From contig NZ_AP019657.1 of NCBI RefSeq assembly GCF_009938225.1, forward strand, positions 1,054,001 to 1,118,000: a DNA stretch of 64,000 nucleotides, in the 5' to 3' direction. Under the pieces are notes generated by a model that was given only the letters and a program-made list of their open reading frames with translations, searched no databases and was not told where the DNA came from. Source of the stretch: Vibrio ponticus (GTDB lineage: Bacteria > Pseudomonadota > Gammaproteobacteria > Enterobacterales > Vibrionaceae). Below are positions 47,430 to 56,328 of this stretch, piece after piece (position 1 is the first letter of the stretch; every line of letters begins with the position of its first letter). Made by a program: the position numbers and the translations under genes.

Positions 47430-50036
47430 ATGGATAAACCGATGTCTGCAACTGCAGCCCCGACGTCGGCGGAAGAGTTGATCGCTCAGGATGTTGGCGC
47501 TCGTTTACCTGGTGGCGTGATGGAGAAATCTATCGCGCTACTCGCGCTGTTTTGGTCACTATTTCAACTTTGGATTGCGTCACCACTGCCGTTTATTATT
47601 GGCTTTGGTGTAATGAATGATACAGAAACCCGCGCCATTCACTTAGGCTTTGCATTGCTTCTGGCGTTTTTGGTTTTTCCTGCTTTTAAACGTTCCCCAC
47701 GTGATCGTGTCCCGGTCACTGACCTGATGTTTGGTTTGATTGCCTGTGCATCTTCGCTTTATCTATTTGTCCTCTACGAAGAGTTAGCTACTCGTCCGGG
47801 TATCTTGACCACTGGCGACTTTGCTACAGCGTTAATTGGTTTGCCATTATTGCTTGAAGCGGCGCGCCGCGTGTTAGGTCCAGCACTACCGCTAATCGCG
47901 TTAGTCTTCATCGGATACAGTTTAGCGGGACCATGGATGCCGGGGTTGTTATCGCATCGCGGTGTTCAGTTAGAAGCGCTGGCGAATCACCAATGGATCA
48001 CCACCGAAGGTGTGTTTGGTATCGCGCTTGGGGTATCAACCAGTTTTGTATTCTTGTTTGTCTTGTTTGGCGCGTTGCTAGAAAGAGCAGGGGCTGGGCA
48101 CTACTTTATTCAACTGGCGTTTAGTATGTTGGGACACCTGCGTGGTGGTCCAGCGAAAGCCGCGGTGGTGGCATCGGGTTTAACCGGCTTAATTTCAGGC
48201 TCTTCGATTGCCAATGTCGTGACGACAGGCACTTTCACCATCCCAATGATGCGTAAAGTTGGCTTTAGCTCTGAAAAAGCGGGCGCAGTTGAGGTGGCGT
48301 CTTCGGTTAACGGGCAAATCATGCCGCCGGTGATGGGGGCTGCGGCGTTCTTGATGGTGGAATACGTCGGTATTCCGTATGTGGAAATCATCAAACATGC
48401 CTTCTTGCCAGCTGCGATCTCTTATATTGCGCTGCTGTATATTGTGCATTTAGAAGCGTTAAAGCTTGGCATGCAGCCGCTTGATACCGCTAAGTCCAAG
48501 CCTTGGCTGACCCGTTTAATTGGCTTTGCCTTTGGGGTTGCCTTAGTCAGTGGTATTTCGCTGGTGGTTTATTATGGTTTAGGTTGGCTAAAACCAATGC
48601 TCGGTGATTACACCTTGCAAGGTGTTGGACTGCTGCTTGCCTTTACTTACCTTGGTTTACTCAAAATTGCGGCGAGCAATGAGCCTTTGCCTGAGGAAGA
48701 TCCCGACAAGCCGCTGGATCAATTACCAAATACCCGTCAAGTACTGTTATCGGGTTTGCATTACCTGCTACCTGTGGTGGTATTGGTGTGGTGTTTGATG
48801 GTTGAGCGTCTATCTCCTGGGCTATCAGCATTTTGGGGATCGGTTATTCTGGTGGTGATCGTCCTCACCCAGCGTCCGCTATTAAATTGGCTGCGCAAAG
48901 ATGGTAAGCACAATTACGGCAGCGCCAAAGATGGTGTGGAGGATCTGCGCGAAGGCTTAGTCGCTGGCGCACGGAACATGATTGGTATCGGCATCGCGAC
49001 AGCAACGGCAGGGATTATCGTTGGTGCGGTATCGCAAACTGGGGTTGGGTTGGTGTTGGCGGATCTGGTTGAGATCCTCTCAATGGGCAATCTAGTACTC
49101 ATGCTGCTTTTGACGGCGCTGCTTAGCCTTATCCTTGGAATGGGTTTGCCTACCACCGCCAACTATATTGTGGTTTCGAGTTTGCTGGCACCAGTAATTG
49201 TTACCTTAGGTGAGCAGCATGGTTTGATCGTGCCATTAATCGCGGTGCACCTATTTGTGTTTTACTTTGGCATTATGGCTGATGTGACACCGCCAGTTGG
49301 CTTGGCTTCATTTGCTGCTGCTGCGGTTTCAAAAGGTGATCCAATCAAGACGGGGTTAACCGCGTTTTACTACAGTTTACGTACCGCTGCACTGCCATTT
49401 TTGTTTATCTTTAACACCGATTTATTGTTGATTGATGTGGATTGGGCGCACGGTATCGCTATTTTTGTCATATCGACGATTGCGATGTTGATCTTCGCCG
49501 CCGCCACTCAGGGTTGGTTCCTTACTCGTAATAAATGGTACGAAGGCGTGCTGCTGTTATTAGTCGCTTTTACGCTGTTTAGACCAGGTTACTGGGTTGA
49601 CCAAGTGGTTGAGCCTTATCAATCCAGCTCGCCTGCAGAGCTTGCACAGACACTGAGCACGCTTGAAGAGGGCAGCGTTGTACGCATGCGAATTAGTGGT
49701 GAAGACAGTGTCGGTAAGATGCGTGATTTCTCGGTGTTGTTCGAAGTACCCGCTGGTGAAACCGGGCAGGATAGATTGGATGCTTTAGGTATTGCCACTT
49801 ACCAGCAAGGTCAAGCGACTTTAATTGATGTGGTTGGTTTTGCAAGCCCAGCAGAAGCGGCGGGGTTGCAGTTCGATCAACAAATTGTTGATGTACGCGT
49901 ACCAGTGGAGCGTTTTGCGAAAGAATGGATGTGGATTCCTGCATTACTCCTATTTGGTCTAGTGGTGCTGATGCAGCGCAGACGCCTAAGCAAAGAGCCC
50001 GATCTTGACGCGAAAGAGGGTTCAGCGGCTCAGTAG
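47430..50036 (+). CDS. TRAP transporter fused permease (DctQM type) with DUF3394 tail
   Basis: An 868-residue inner-membrane protein uniting the small four-helix subunit (residues ~30-150) and the large subunit (~150-700; GGPAKAAVVASGLTGLISGS, VNGQIMPPVMGAAAFLM, LGMGLPTTANYIVVSSLLAP). The last ~170 residues, with a soluble segment (SSPAELAQTLSTLEEGSVVR onward) and a final helix, match the DUF3394 extension found in TAXI-linked permeases. It drives sodium- or proton-coupled uptake of the solute delivered by the upstream protein. A terminator follows. Confidence 0.93.
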   Translation: MDKPMSATAAPTSAEELIAQDVGARLPGGVMEKSIALLALFWSLFQLWIASPLPFIIGFGVMNDTETRAIHLGFALLLAFLVFPAFKRSPRDRVPVTDLMFGLIACASSLYLFVLYEELATRPGILTTGDFATALIGLPLLLEAARRVLGPALPLIALVFIGYSLAGPWMPGLLSHRGVQLEALANHQWITTEGVFGIALGVSTSFVFLFVLFGALLERAGAGHYFIQLAFSMLGHLRGGPAKAAVVASGLTGLISGSSIANVVTTGTFTIPMMRKVGFSSEKAGAVEVASSVNGQIMPPVMGAAAFLMVEYVGIPYVEIIKHAFLPAAISYIALLYIVHLEALKLGMQPLDTAKSKPWLTRLIGFAFGVALVSGISLVVYYGLGWLKPMLGDYTLQGVGLLLAFTYLGLLKIAASNEPLPEEDPDKPLDQLPNTRQVLLSGLHYLLPVVVLVWCLMVERLSPGLSAFWGSVILVVIVLTQRPLLNWLRKDGKHNYGSAKDGVEDLREGLVAGARNMIGIGIATATAGIIVGAVSQTGVGLVLADLVEILSMGNLVLMLLLTALLSLILGMGLPTTANYIVVSSLLAPVIVTLGEQHGLIVPLIAVHLFVFYFGIMADVTPPVGLASFAAAAVSKGDPIKTGLTAFYYSLRTAALPFLFIFNTDLLLIDVDWAHGIAIFVISTIAMLIFAAATQGWFLTRNKWYEGVLLLLVAFTLFRPGYWVDQVVEPYQSSSPAELAQTLSTLEEGSVVRMRISGEDSVGKMRDFSVLFEVPAGETGQDRLDALGIATYQQGQATLIDVVGFASPAEAAGLQFDQQIVDVRVPVERFAKEWMWIPALLLFGLVVLMQRRRLSKEPDLDAKEGSAAQ

Positions 50037-50055
50037 GATGCCCAAGTATGATATC

Positions 50056-50082
50056 AATGCCCGGAGATTTCTGGGCATTTTT
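50056..50082 (+). terminator. Terminator after the TRAP permease
   Basis: AATGCCCgGA-gattt-CtGGGCATT plus a T run. Confidence 0.8.
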
Positions 50083-50212
50083 GTGTCTGTTTTATATTGA
50101 CGTGTTGTGCAGAAAAATAGATGTCAGAAATTGATTACTAAGTAATTTGTCACTCTTGCTTGTACTGATAATAATTGCGATTTAGAATCAGCGCCTACTT
50201 TGTTGGCTGCGA

Positions 50213-50887
50213 ATGAAAATGTCTAAGATCCTAGTTGTTGATGATGATTTAGAGCTGTGTGAGCTCATCTCAGAAGTTCTTACTGTTGAAGGTTACCACG
50301 TAACGTGCGTGCATTGTGGTGAAAGTGCGCTGCAATATATCGAAAAGAACTCTGTCGACTTAGTATTGTTAGACGTGATGCTACCAAAACTGAGTGGTTT
50401 ACAAGTCGCGCGCCGTATTTGCCAGCGCTTTGCTACACCGATTTTAATGCTGACTGCGCTCAATGATGAAACATCTATGCTCGATGGTTATCAAGCAGGG
50501 GCGGATCAATACGTTGCCAAGCCATTTAAAGTGCCTGAGTTGCTGACTCGTATTAAAGCGATCTTCCGTCGTGTTGGTCTGGAGAAGCAGCGTCAAAATA
50601 GCGCGTTGGTAGGAGATAGCTTTGGTGACGCGATTTCGGGACTACCATTTACCGGTACTGAGGCTGATTTGCTGAACTACTTAGTACGCAATGAAGGTAT
50701 TGTGATTTCTAAGGCTGAACTACAAATTGAAGTGCTCAAGAAAGAGCTTAGTCCTTTTGACCGTAACTTAGATATGCATATCAGTAATTTACGCCGTAAG
50801 TTAGTTGAGGCGGGCATGTCAAAACAGCATATCAAAACGGTGCGTGGCAAAGGGTATAGTTTTGTTGCCAGTGTAAGAGATTGTTAG
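50213..50887 (+). CDS. OmpR/CpxR-like response regulator
   Basis: A 224-residue protein: receiver domain (1-~120) with D10-D12, phosphoacceptor D54 in LVLLDVMLPKLSG, and K103 region (VAKPF); then a winged-helix DNA-binding domain ending in HIKTVRGKGYSFV. All key residues are present. It lies four bases before its sensor kinase. A second ATG two codons downstream is an alternative start. The closest analogue in style is CpxR, but the link to envelope stress is not shown; position after a TRAP operon suggests a possible role in solute sensing. Confidence 0.88.
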   Translation: MKMSKILVVDDDLELCELISEVLTVEGYHVTCVHCGESALQYIEKNSVDLVLLDVMLPKLSGLQVARRICQRFATPILMLTALNDETSMLDGYQAGADQYVAKPFKVPELLTRIKAIFRRVGLEKQRQNSALVGDSFGDAISGLPFTGTEADLLNYLVRNEGIVISKAELQIEVLKKELSPFDRNLDMHISNLRRKLVEAGMSKQHIKTVRGKGYSFVASVRDC

Positions 50888-50891
50888 TCTG

Positions 50892-52265
50892 ATGCGGGTA
50901 ATATCGACGCTGTTTGCTCGCTACAGACATAGCTTGGCATTTGAGCTTTTTAGTTATATGTCAGGTGTTGTTCTGTGTATATTACTCCTGCAAACCGTGA
51001 CCGAGCAGGCCCTGATCCGTACTATGTTAGTGCTGCCCGAGCCAGTGAAAGAGCAGATGCGAGATTTGGCGTATCAAGCCAATGTGCTGATCGAAGATGG
51101 CGATATGGATGAGCTTGCCGATTGGGAGAATGCTCAACCCTATTATCTGTTTGTTCTCGATAAGAACAATAAACCTTTGTCTCATCGGGATATGCACCCA
51201 CACTTTGAATTTAAGCTAAAATTTTTGCGTGAACTGGGTGGTAACATGGGTGAACACGTCAATAAACCGCTAATCGGTATTCCGCTCGCCAATAAAAGCA
51301 CTTTAGTTATTCAACTGCCCTCTGAGTTGCACCCTGCACACCGCTTCATCAATTACTTAAATGCAAGTAAAGTGGTTATCGCATTAGCCATATTAACGCT
51401 ATTTTCTCTTATTCTGGCTCGTAAGCTGCAGCAACCCCTAAATCGACTTCGAGAAGCGAGTCATCGCCTTGCTCAAGGAGAGTTCAAGGTCAGTGTGGTG
51501 TCGGAGCTGCAATCCTCGACCAAAGAGTTTAATGAGTTGGCGCGAGACTTTGATGAAATGAGTCGCCAGATTCATTCATTGGCAGAAAAACAAAAGCGTT
51601 TAATTCGCGATGTCTCTCACGAGCTGCGCACGCCGTTGGCAAGGCAAAACCTCGCATTACATCTTCTTAAGCACAAGGTCTCTGATAAGGGATTGGAGTT
51701 GGTTGAACGTGTTGAGCGTGAAGTTGAAGAGATGGACAACCTAGTGGCTGAAATCCTTACTTTTAGCCAACTCGAAAATGCTCGCTACGAATTAGATCTA
51801 AAGCCTGTGAGCTTAGAAAGTTATGCCGATTCTCAAGTAAAACAGAGCCGACTTGAACTAAAAGGCAATCAAACCCTGAATTTCTGGTCAGCGAATGAAC
51901 CCACACAGGTGCTGGCTGATGAAAGGTTGGTGGTGCGTTGTGTGCGCAACTTAATCACAAACTCAATCAAATATGCAGGTGATGAGGCGGTGATTGACTT
52001 GCTGTTTTATCGCGTGGTTGAAGCAAACAAACCGTATATGGCGCTCGCAGTTCAAGATAATGGGTGTGGTATTTCAGAAAACCGACTCAAGATGGTATTT
52101 GAACCATTTACGCGTTTAGAGTCTTCTCGTGATAAAAAATCCGGAGGGTATGGCTTGGGGCTGGCAATTGTCAAAGAATCAATGCACCTGATGGGAGGAA
52201 AGGTCAATGCTTACAACCGTAACGAAGGTGGCTTGCATATCGAGTTACTGTTTCCTTTGGATTGA
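50892..52265 (+). CDS. Membrane sensor histidine kinase
   Basis: A 457-residue kinase: TM1 (~20-40), a periplasmic sensor (~42-155), TM2 (~158-175), HAMP (~176-230), HisKA with H-box RDVSHELRTPLARQ, and HATPase with NLITNSIKYAGDEA, VQDNGCGI and GYGLGLAIV. It starts four bases after the response regulator stop, so the pair is one operon. Layout recalls CpxA, and the signal is unknown. No terminator is evident before the acyltransferase gene 110 bases on. Confidence 0.9.
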   Translation: MRVISTLFARYRHSLAFELFSYMSGVVLCILLLQTVTEQALIRTMLVLPEPVKEQMRDLAYQANVLIEDGDMDELADWENAQPYYLFVLDKNNKPLSHRDMHPHFEFKLKFLRELGGNMGEHVNKPLIGIPLANKSTLVIQLPSELHPAHRFINYLNASKVVIALAILTLFSLILARKLQQPLNRLREASHRLAQGEFKVSVVSELQSSTKEFNELARDFDEMSRQIHSLAEKQKRLIRDVSHELRTPLARQNLALHLLKHKVSDKGLELVERVEREVEEMDNLVAEILTFSQLENARYELDLKPVSLESYADSQVKQSRLELKGNQTLNFWSANEPTQVLADERLVVRCVRNLITNSIKYAGDEAVIDLLFYRVVEANKPYMALAVQDNGCGISENRLKMVFEPFTRLESSRDKKSGGYGLGLAIVKESMHLMGGKVNAYNRNEGGLHIELLFPLD

Positions 52266-52375
52266 CCGCTAAATTTTCATTTAAATTACAGCTTACACTT
52301 GTACGCTGAGTTGATTCTGAATTCAAAAACCTGCATTATGCGCACTCCTGTTGTATGAAGTGGTTGATGAATTAG

Positions 52376-52945
52376 ATGTTCAAATCGATATTCAAAGCGT
52401 GTTTTAAACTCAATAAGTGGAAAGTGGTTTCCTATCCGCCAGCCGATATTAAACGCTGTGTGATGATAGGTGCTCCCCATACCAGTAATTGGGATTTTGT
52501 TTATTCCATGGCTGCATATTCGTATATGGGAATCAATAACCCTCGCTTCACGATTAAGAAAGAGTGGTTGCGGTTTCCTTTCAATTTGATCTTGTCACCT
52601 CTTGGTGCGATTGCCATTGATCGCTCGGCTAAAAAGCCAGGAGAAAAACGCCCGAGTATGGTTGATGAGATGGTGAGTTTTATCGAAGAGTCCGATGAGA
52701 TCACGGTATTAGTCACCCCTGAAGCCACGCGTTCACCAGTAAAACGTTGGAAGAAAGGCTTCTATCAAGTGGCACTAAAAGCGGATGTACCTATCTTGCT
52801 CGGTTATCTTGACTATCAAAAGCGTGAGGCAGGGATAGGCAAAGTGATATACCCAAGTGGCGACTTAGATAAAGACCTACGCGAGATATACGATTTCTAC
52901 AACCAAATTCATCCTAAGCACCCAGAGCGTTTTTTAAAGTTATAA
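52376..52945 (+). CDS. PlsC-like acyltransferase
   Basis: A 189-residue protein with the lysophospholipid acyltransferase motif HTSNWD (H-x4-D) in MIGAPHTSNWDFVYSMAA and the second block TPEATRSPVKRWKKGFYQVA. Such short proteins are common in Proteobacteria and act on membrane lipids, but their acceptor is uncertain. Usual PlsC length is about 240, so it is on the short side, as others of this subgroup. No ribosome site is strong. Confidence 0.82.
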   Translation: MFKSIFKACFKLNKWKVVSYPPADIKRCVMIGAPHTSNWDFVYSMAAYSYMGINNPRFTIKKEWLRFPFNLILSPLGAIAIDRSAKKPGEKRPSMVDEMVSFIEESDEITVLVTPEATRSPVKRWKKGFYQVALKADVPILLGYLDYQKREAGIGKVIYPSGDLDKDLREIYDFYNQIHPKHPERFLKL

Positions 52946-52995
52946 CCTCAAAGGTTTACGGGTAGCCGCTTCTACATTGATGTGTGGTGTTAGTG

Positions 52996-53026
52996 AAAGA
53001 GCCTGTCATATTTGACAAGGCTCTTT
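52996..53026. terminator. Hairpin downstream of the acyltransferase gene
   Basis: AAAGAGCCTGTCA and TTGACAaGGCTCTTT form an imperfect long stem without a strong T run; possible terminator. Confidence 0.5.
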
Positions 53027-53033
53027 GGCTAAT

Positions 53034-53096
53034 CTCAGCTCTCAGTTCTCAGTTCTCAGTTCTCAGTTCTCAGTTCTCAGCTCTCAATTCTCTATT
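53034..53096. repeat. Heptanucleotide tandem repeat (CTCAGTT)n
   Basis: About nine 7-bp units: CTCAGCT, five identical CTCAGTT, CTCAGCT, CTCAATT and CTCTATT. It overlaps the last codons and stop of the minus-strand DUF417 gene. Seven is not a multiple of three, so copy-number change would alter that gene's C-terminus. Confidence 0.95.
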
Positions 53097-53525
53097 TCTC
53101 TCAATTACGCTAATCGCAATCGCCAAAAACAAGATGTCTTTTACCAAGAAGAAGTTTGAGATCAAAATCCCGTCAGAGACTTTCCATGTATTTGGGGTGG
53201 TAAGCAGAAAGCTCAGCGTTGCCACAAAGATAATCGCAGCAGCTATCCCTGAATAGTAAGCCACTCGTGTGTATTTAAAGCCGATGATTAAGCCGATAGC
53301 GACAACAATCTCCGTGGCACCGATGAGGTTAGAAACGGTTTGTACGGACAGCACGTTATACAACCATCCCATAGCAAAATGGTTGGCGACCAAAGGTTCA
53401 ATAAGCTTTGCTTCTGTAGGCGTGAATTTATAGATACCAATCCACGCTAACACGAGTGCAACCCCAAAGACACCAACGTAATACCCAATGTTACCTTGCG
53501 CTAATTTCGCGTTTTGAACGTTCAT
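53070..53525 (-). CDS. YkgB/RclC-like DUF417 membrane protein
   Basis: A 151-residue inner-membrane protein with four helices and the DUF417 features VLAWIGIYKFTPTEAKLIEPLVANHF and GATEIVVAIGLIIG. E. coli members include YkgB (RclC), linked to reactive chlorine resistance, but no RclA/RclB/RclR homologue is near, so function is open. The last nine residues (ERNRELRAEN) are encoded by the heptanucleotide repeat. GGAGAACCGCA precedes the ATG. Confidence 0.82.
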   Translation of the reverse strand: MNVQNAKLAQGNIGYYVGVFGVALVLAWIGIYKFTPTEAKLIEPLVANHFAMGWLYNVLSVQTVSNLIGATEIVVAIGLIIGFKYTRVAYYSGIAAAIIFVATLSFLLTTPNTWKVSDGILISNFFLVKDILFLAIAISVIERNRELRAEN

Positions 53526-53898
53526 TGCGGTTCTCCTTGTAATTAAGTTCGCATAGATGACCGCACAAACAGGGCATTAATTTCGTTTATAAACAAACAT
53601 AAAAGAATAAAGGTTATCAATATTTATAATTAACACCTTGAATGTCTGACTAAATTACTTAACAAGTGAGTAGGTCTAGCAGCACATATGACAAAATCTC
53701 AAAAGAGATAAACGCCAAACAGAGGCATGAGCTATCAAGGTTGATGTCATCAATAAATAAACTTAGTTTGCATTTTTGTCGTGCCGGTTTGATAGGTGCT
53801 TTTGCTATACAGGCGTATACTCATGCGCTTTGGTTACAGGCAGAAACGATGTCACCTTATTTGCGGGGACAGACGTTTCAACTAATTAAGAGTGTCGA
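53526..53898. other. Gene-free stretch before cadC
   Basis: About 370 AT-rich bases, presumably holding divergent promoters for the DUF417 gene and cadC. A 90-codon frame from 53666 (GTG) overlaps the cadC start and lacks a ribosome site; I do not accept it as a gene. No other structure was recognised. Confidence 0.5.
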
Positions 53899-55509
53899 AT
53901 GGTTGGAATCTATTTTCAAATCGACGATTGGATTTTAAGCGTTGATGAAAATAAGCTTTATCGCCAAGACAGGGAAGTGTCGGTTGAGCCTAGATTAGTA
54001 AATTTGCTGCATTTTTTAGCCGAACATGCAGGAGAAGTTTTTTGTCGTGAAGAGCTTATCGAGCATGTTTGGGATGGTGCGATCGTTACCGACCAAGTCG
54101 TGACTCAATCTATTTTTGAGTTGCGCAAGCTATTAAAAGATGGAAGAGAAGAGCAGACTCACTATGTTGTCACCGTACCCAAGCGCGGGTATAAACTGGT
54201 GGCGCAAGTCGAATCCGTGCCAAGTGAGGAGTTTCACCATCACGCTACGCCACATCACGCAATTCATTCATCGCCGAATCATCACCACGCAGAACTCCAA
54301 AATGGTGGTCGCCAGCAAGATTCGCACGACGTAGAAGCAGAGTCAGAATCTGAGCAGGCAATGGCATTTCCTGCGGCGCCACTGACACGCGCTGTGTGCC
54401 AGAATAAAATCGCCCAAGCCAATCAGCCATCGAGCAAACTCAATAAGCGCTTTAAGCATAACTGTTTGAATGCACTTTGGGTCAGCTTGCTTATTGCTGC
54501 GGTTGCCGTTTTTACCTATCAACAGAGCAATGTACGAATCACACAAGTGATTGACTCCCATCTGGTTGAATTCAAGTTCGTTGATGAGTTTAATCAAGAT
54601 ACACAAAGCGTAGAGTTAGCGGACGGTATTGTGCAAAAACTGATGTCCGACATCACTCAGGTCACGCCTTATCGAGTCAAATTAGACCGAGTGAAGTTTA
54701 CCTCAGGGAATCTACCCGGAAAGACGATTACGGTGCGGGTTGCAAATGAATCCGGCAATCAATTTTTGGAAGTGGAGTACATCAACAATACTTCGGAGAA
54801 AGTACTGTTTAGTCGCCAGTATCCGTTAAGTCAGCCACATCTTAAAGCGGTGTTACGCCAAGTGTCGATTGACTTGATGACCGCATTAAAAGTGCCGGAC
54901 GCAGAGAAAAAATCCCAACTCCTCATCGCGGGTTTACCCAACAGTTCAGAAGCGTTGAAGTTGTTAATCGAAGCTAATCACTATTTAAATGTTTCTGAGT
55001 TAGATAAATTCCAACATGGTGTGGCGCTGCTTGAGGAAACATTGAAAATTGAACCGCAAAACAACTACGTTCAAGCGGAGTTGTTGATCGCTTATTACGC
55101 ACAAAAGTCACTCGAACCTACCTTCCAAATAGATTATTCGCGTATGAGCAATCTAATTGAAGAGTTAAATGAAAGTTTGGTTGATGCTGTAGAGCCTGTT
55201 CAGCCGAGAATCTACGAAGCGTTGGCGTTGTATGAAATGCTCAACAACAACTTAGATAAGGCGCATCGTCATCTCACTCAAGCGATGGAGATGCGAGATT
55301 CCGCCATGGCGTACGTATTACTGGGTAAATATTCCGAATTGACGGGAGATTTAGACAGGGCAAGCGAGGCATATAGCGAGGCTTTCTATATCGATACGTC
55401 GATGGAGACTTATATGTTGTGTGAAAACTTGCTGTTTTACACCAATCTTAAGTCGCTCGATCACTCTTTGTATCGCTCTGTTCATCCATCGGTTGTTCAT
55501 TTGCTTTAA
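53899..55509 (+). CDS. cadC: CadC-like membrane transcription activator
   Basis: A 536-residue protein: N-terminal OmpR/ToxR-type winged helix (residues 1-~105; EPRLVNLLHFLAEHAGEVFC), a linker rich in histidine (nine His within residues 113-130), one membrane helix (~190-207) and a periplasmic sensor with TPR-like helices. Its place before cadBA supports CadC, which activates cadBA at low pH with lysine. The periplasmic domain has only one cysteine, near the end, so the disulfide known in E. coli CadC is missing. The start at 53899 lies soon after a TAAGAGTG site. Confidence 0.88.
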   Translation: MVGIYFQIDDWILSVDENKLYRQDREVSVEPRLVNLLHFLAEHAGEVFCREELIEHVWDGAIVTDQVVTQSIFELRKLLKDGREEQTHYVVTVPKRGYKLVAQVESVPSEEFHHHATPHHAIHSSPNHHHAELQNGGRQQDSHDVEAESESEQAMAFPAAPLTRAVCQNKIAQANQPSSKLNKRFKHNCLNALWVSLLIAAVAVFTYQQSNVRITQVIDSHLVEFKFVDEFNQDTQSVELADGIVQKLMSDITQVTPYRVKLDRVKFTSGNLPGKTITVRVANESGNQFLEVEYINNTSEKVLFSRQYPLSQPHLKAVLRQVSIDLMTALKVPDAEKKSQLLIAGLPNSSEALKLLIEANHYLNVSELDKFQHGVALLEETLKIEPQNNYVQAELLIAYYAQKSLEPTFQIDYSRMSNLIEELNESLVDAVEPVQPRIYEALALYEMLNNNLDKAHRHLTQAMEMRDSAMAYVLLGKYSELTGDLDRASEAYSEAFYIDTSMETYMLCENLLFYTNLKSLDHSLYRSVHPSVVHLL

Positions 55510-55532
55510 TAATCAATCGCCATTGTATTTCG

Positions 55533-55557
55533 ACCCTCGCTTAGGCGAGGGTTTTTT
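55533..55557 (+). terminator. Terminator after cadC
   Basis: ACCCTCGC-TTAG-GCGAGGGT plus T run; separates cadC from cadBA. Confidence 0.92.
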
Positions 55558-55559
55558 AT

Positions 55560-56160
55560 TCCTGCAATTTAGCTCATCTTGTTCTGATTGGTGCTCGTTC
55601 ATTCCCAGTGGTATTTGAGTGACGGTAAACTAAACCGTGGTGACTCGCGTTGTACTACAGACTTGCTGAATCAAAATCAGCTCGTTAGAAAAGTATTTAT
55701 AAGCGTGTACCAAGCGTTAAATTACGCTTGCAGCGAAGCTTCATCCAGGCAAAGACCGCATCCTTGTGTTTCTCTCCCCATCTATTTGGCAACGGATACT
55801 TAGCAGGTGAGCCCCATTTTGGCTGATATGTTTTATATTGGTATCCAATCAATCGCGATGTTCGGCTAAAGAGACAAATTAAGTGACTAAAGTCGCGAGA
55901 AATAGTGACGATTGTGGGTCTGGTTTAGGAAAAACTTTCACCGAATCAATAACAACGCTCTGAATCCTGCATCTTGAAGTCACTTGGGTATAGGGTGGAA
56001 TAGTCATAAATGCGTGTTGGTATAAGGGTAGGGTGACGAATGACGGGTTTATATAAAGTTTATGTTTTTAGGAAAAATAAAATAGCGTTTTTGATGTTAG
56101 TCTAAGTGGTTGTTATTGTTTGGTTTATATTGAAATTACAATCAAGTTTATATCAGGATT
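55560..56160 (+). other. Large gene-free part of the cadC-cadB gap
   Basis: About 600 bases without a convincing gene; a 71-codon frame from 55588 has no ribosome site or recognisable product. From about 56040 it becomes strongly AT-rich, as expected for a CadC- and H-NS-controlled promoter. Confidence 0.5.
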
Positions 56161-56200
56161 ATGATGATTAACTCATCATTTTATTAATAATCTCATCATT
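56161..56200 (+). promoter_or_regulatory. Candidate CadC operator upstream of cadB
   Basis: CTCATCATT is repeated at 56172-56180 and 56192-56200, start to start exactly 20 bp, two helical turns. The first copy also forms an inverted repeat ATGATGA-TTAAC-TCATCAT (56161-56179). Such spacing suits a ToxR/OmpR-type activator. Confidence 0.45.
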
Positions 56201-56328
56201 ATTTCTTTCTCCAACTTTGGGCGTAATCTGCATCGCAAATCTAGCGAGGTAGGCAGATAAGTTTCTGATGACATCTCGCTAAGTAAGCAAATTGAGCGTA
56301 TGTGCTCGCAGAAAAACTTGGAGACGTT

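Noticed and set aside
53666..53938. 90-codon frame upstream of and overlapping cadC
   Set aside because: It starts at GTG without a ribosome site, overlaps the cadC start in another frame and shows no recognisable family.
55588..55803. 71-codon frame between cadC and cadB
   Set aside because: No ribosome site and no recognisable protein; the tempting idea of a transposase remnant could not be supported by any motif.
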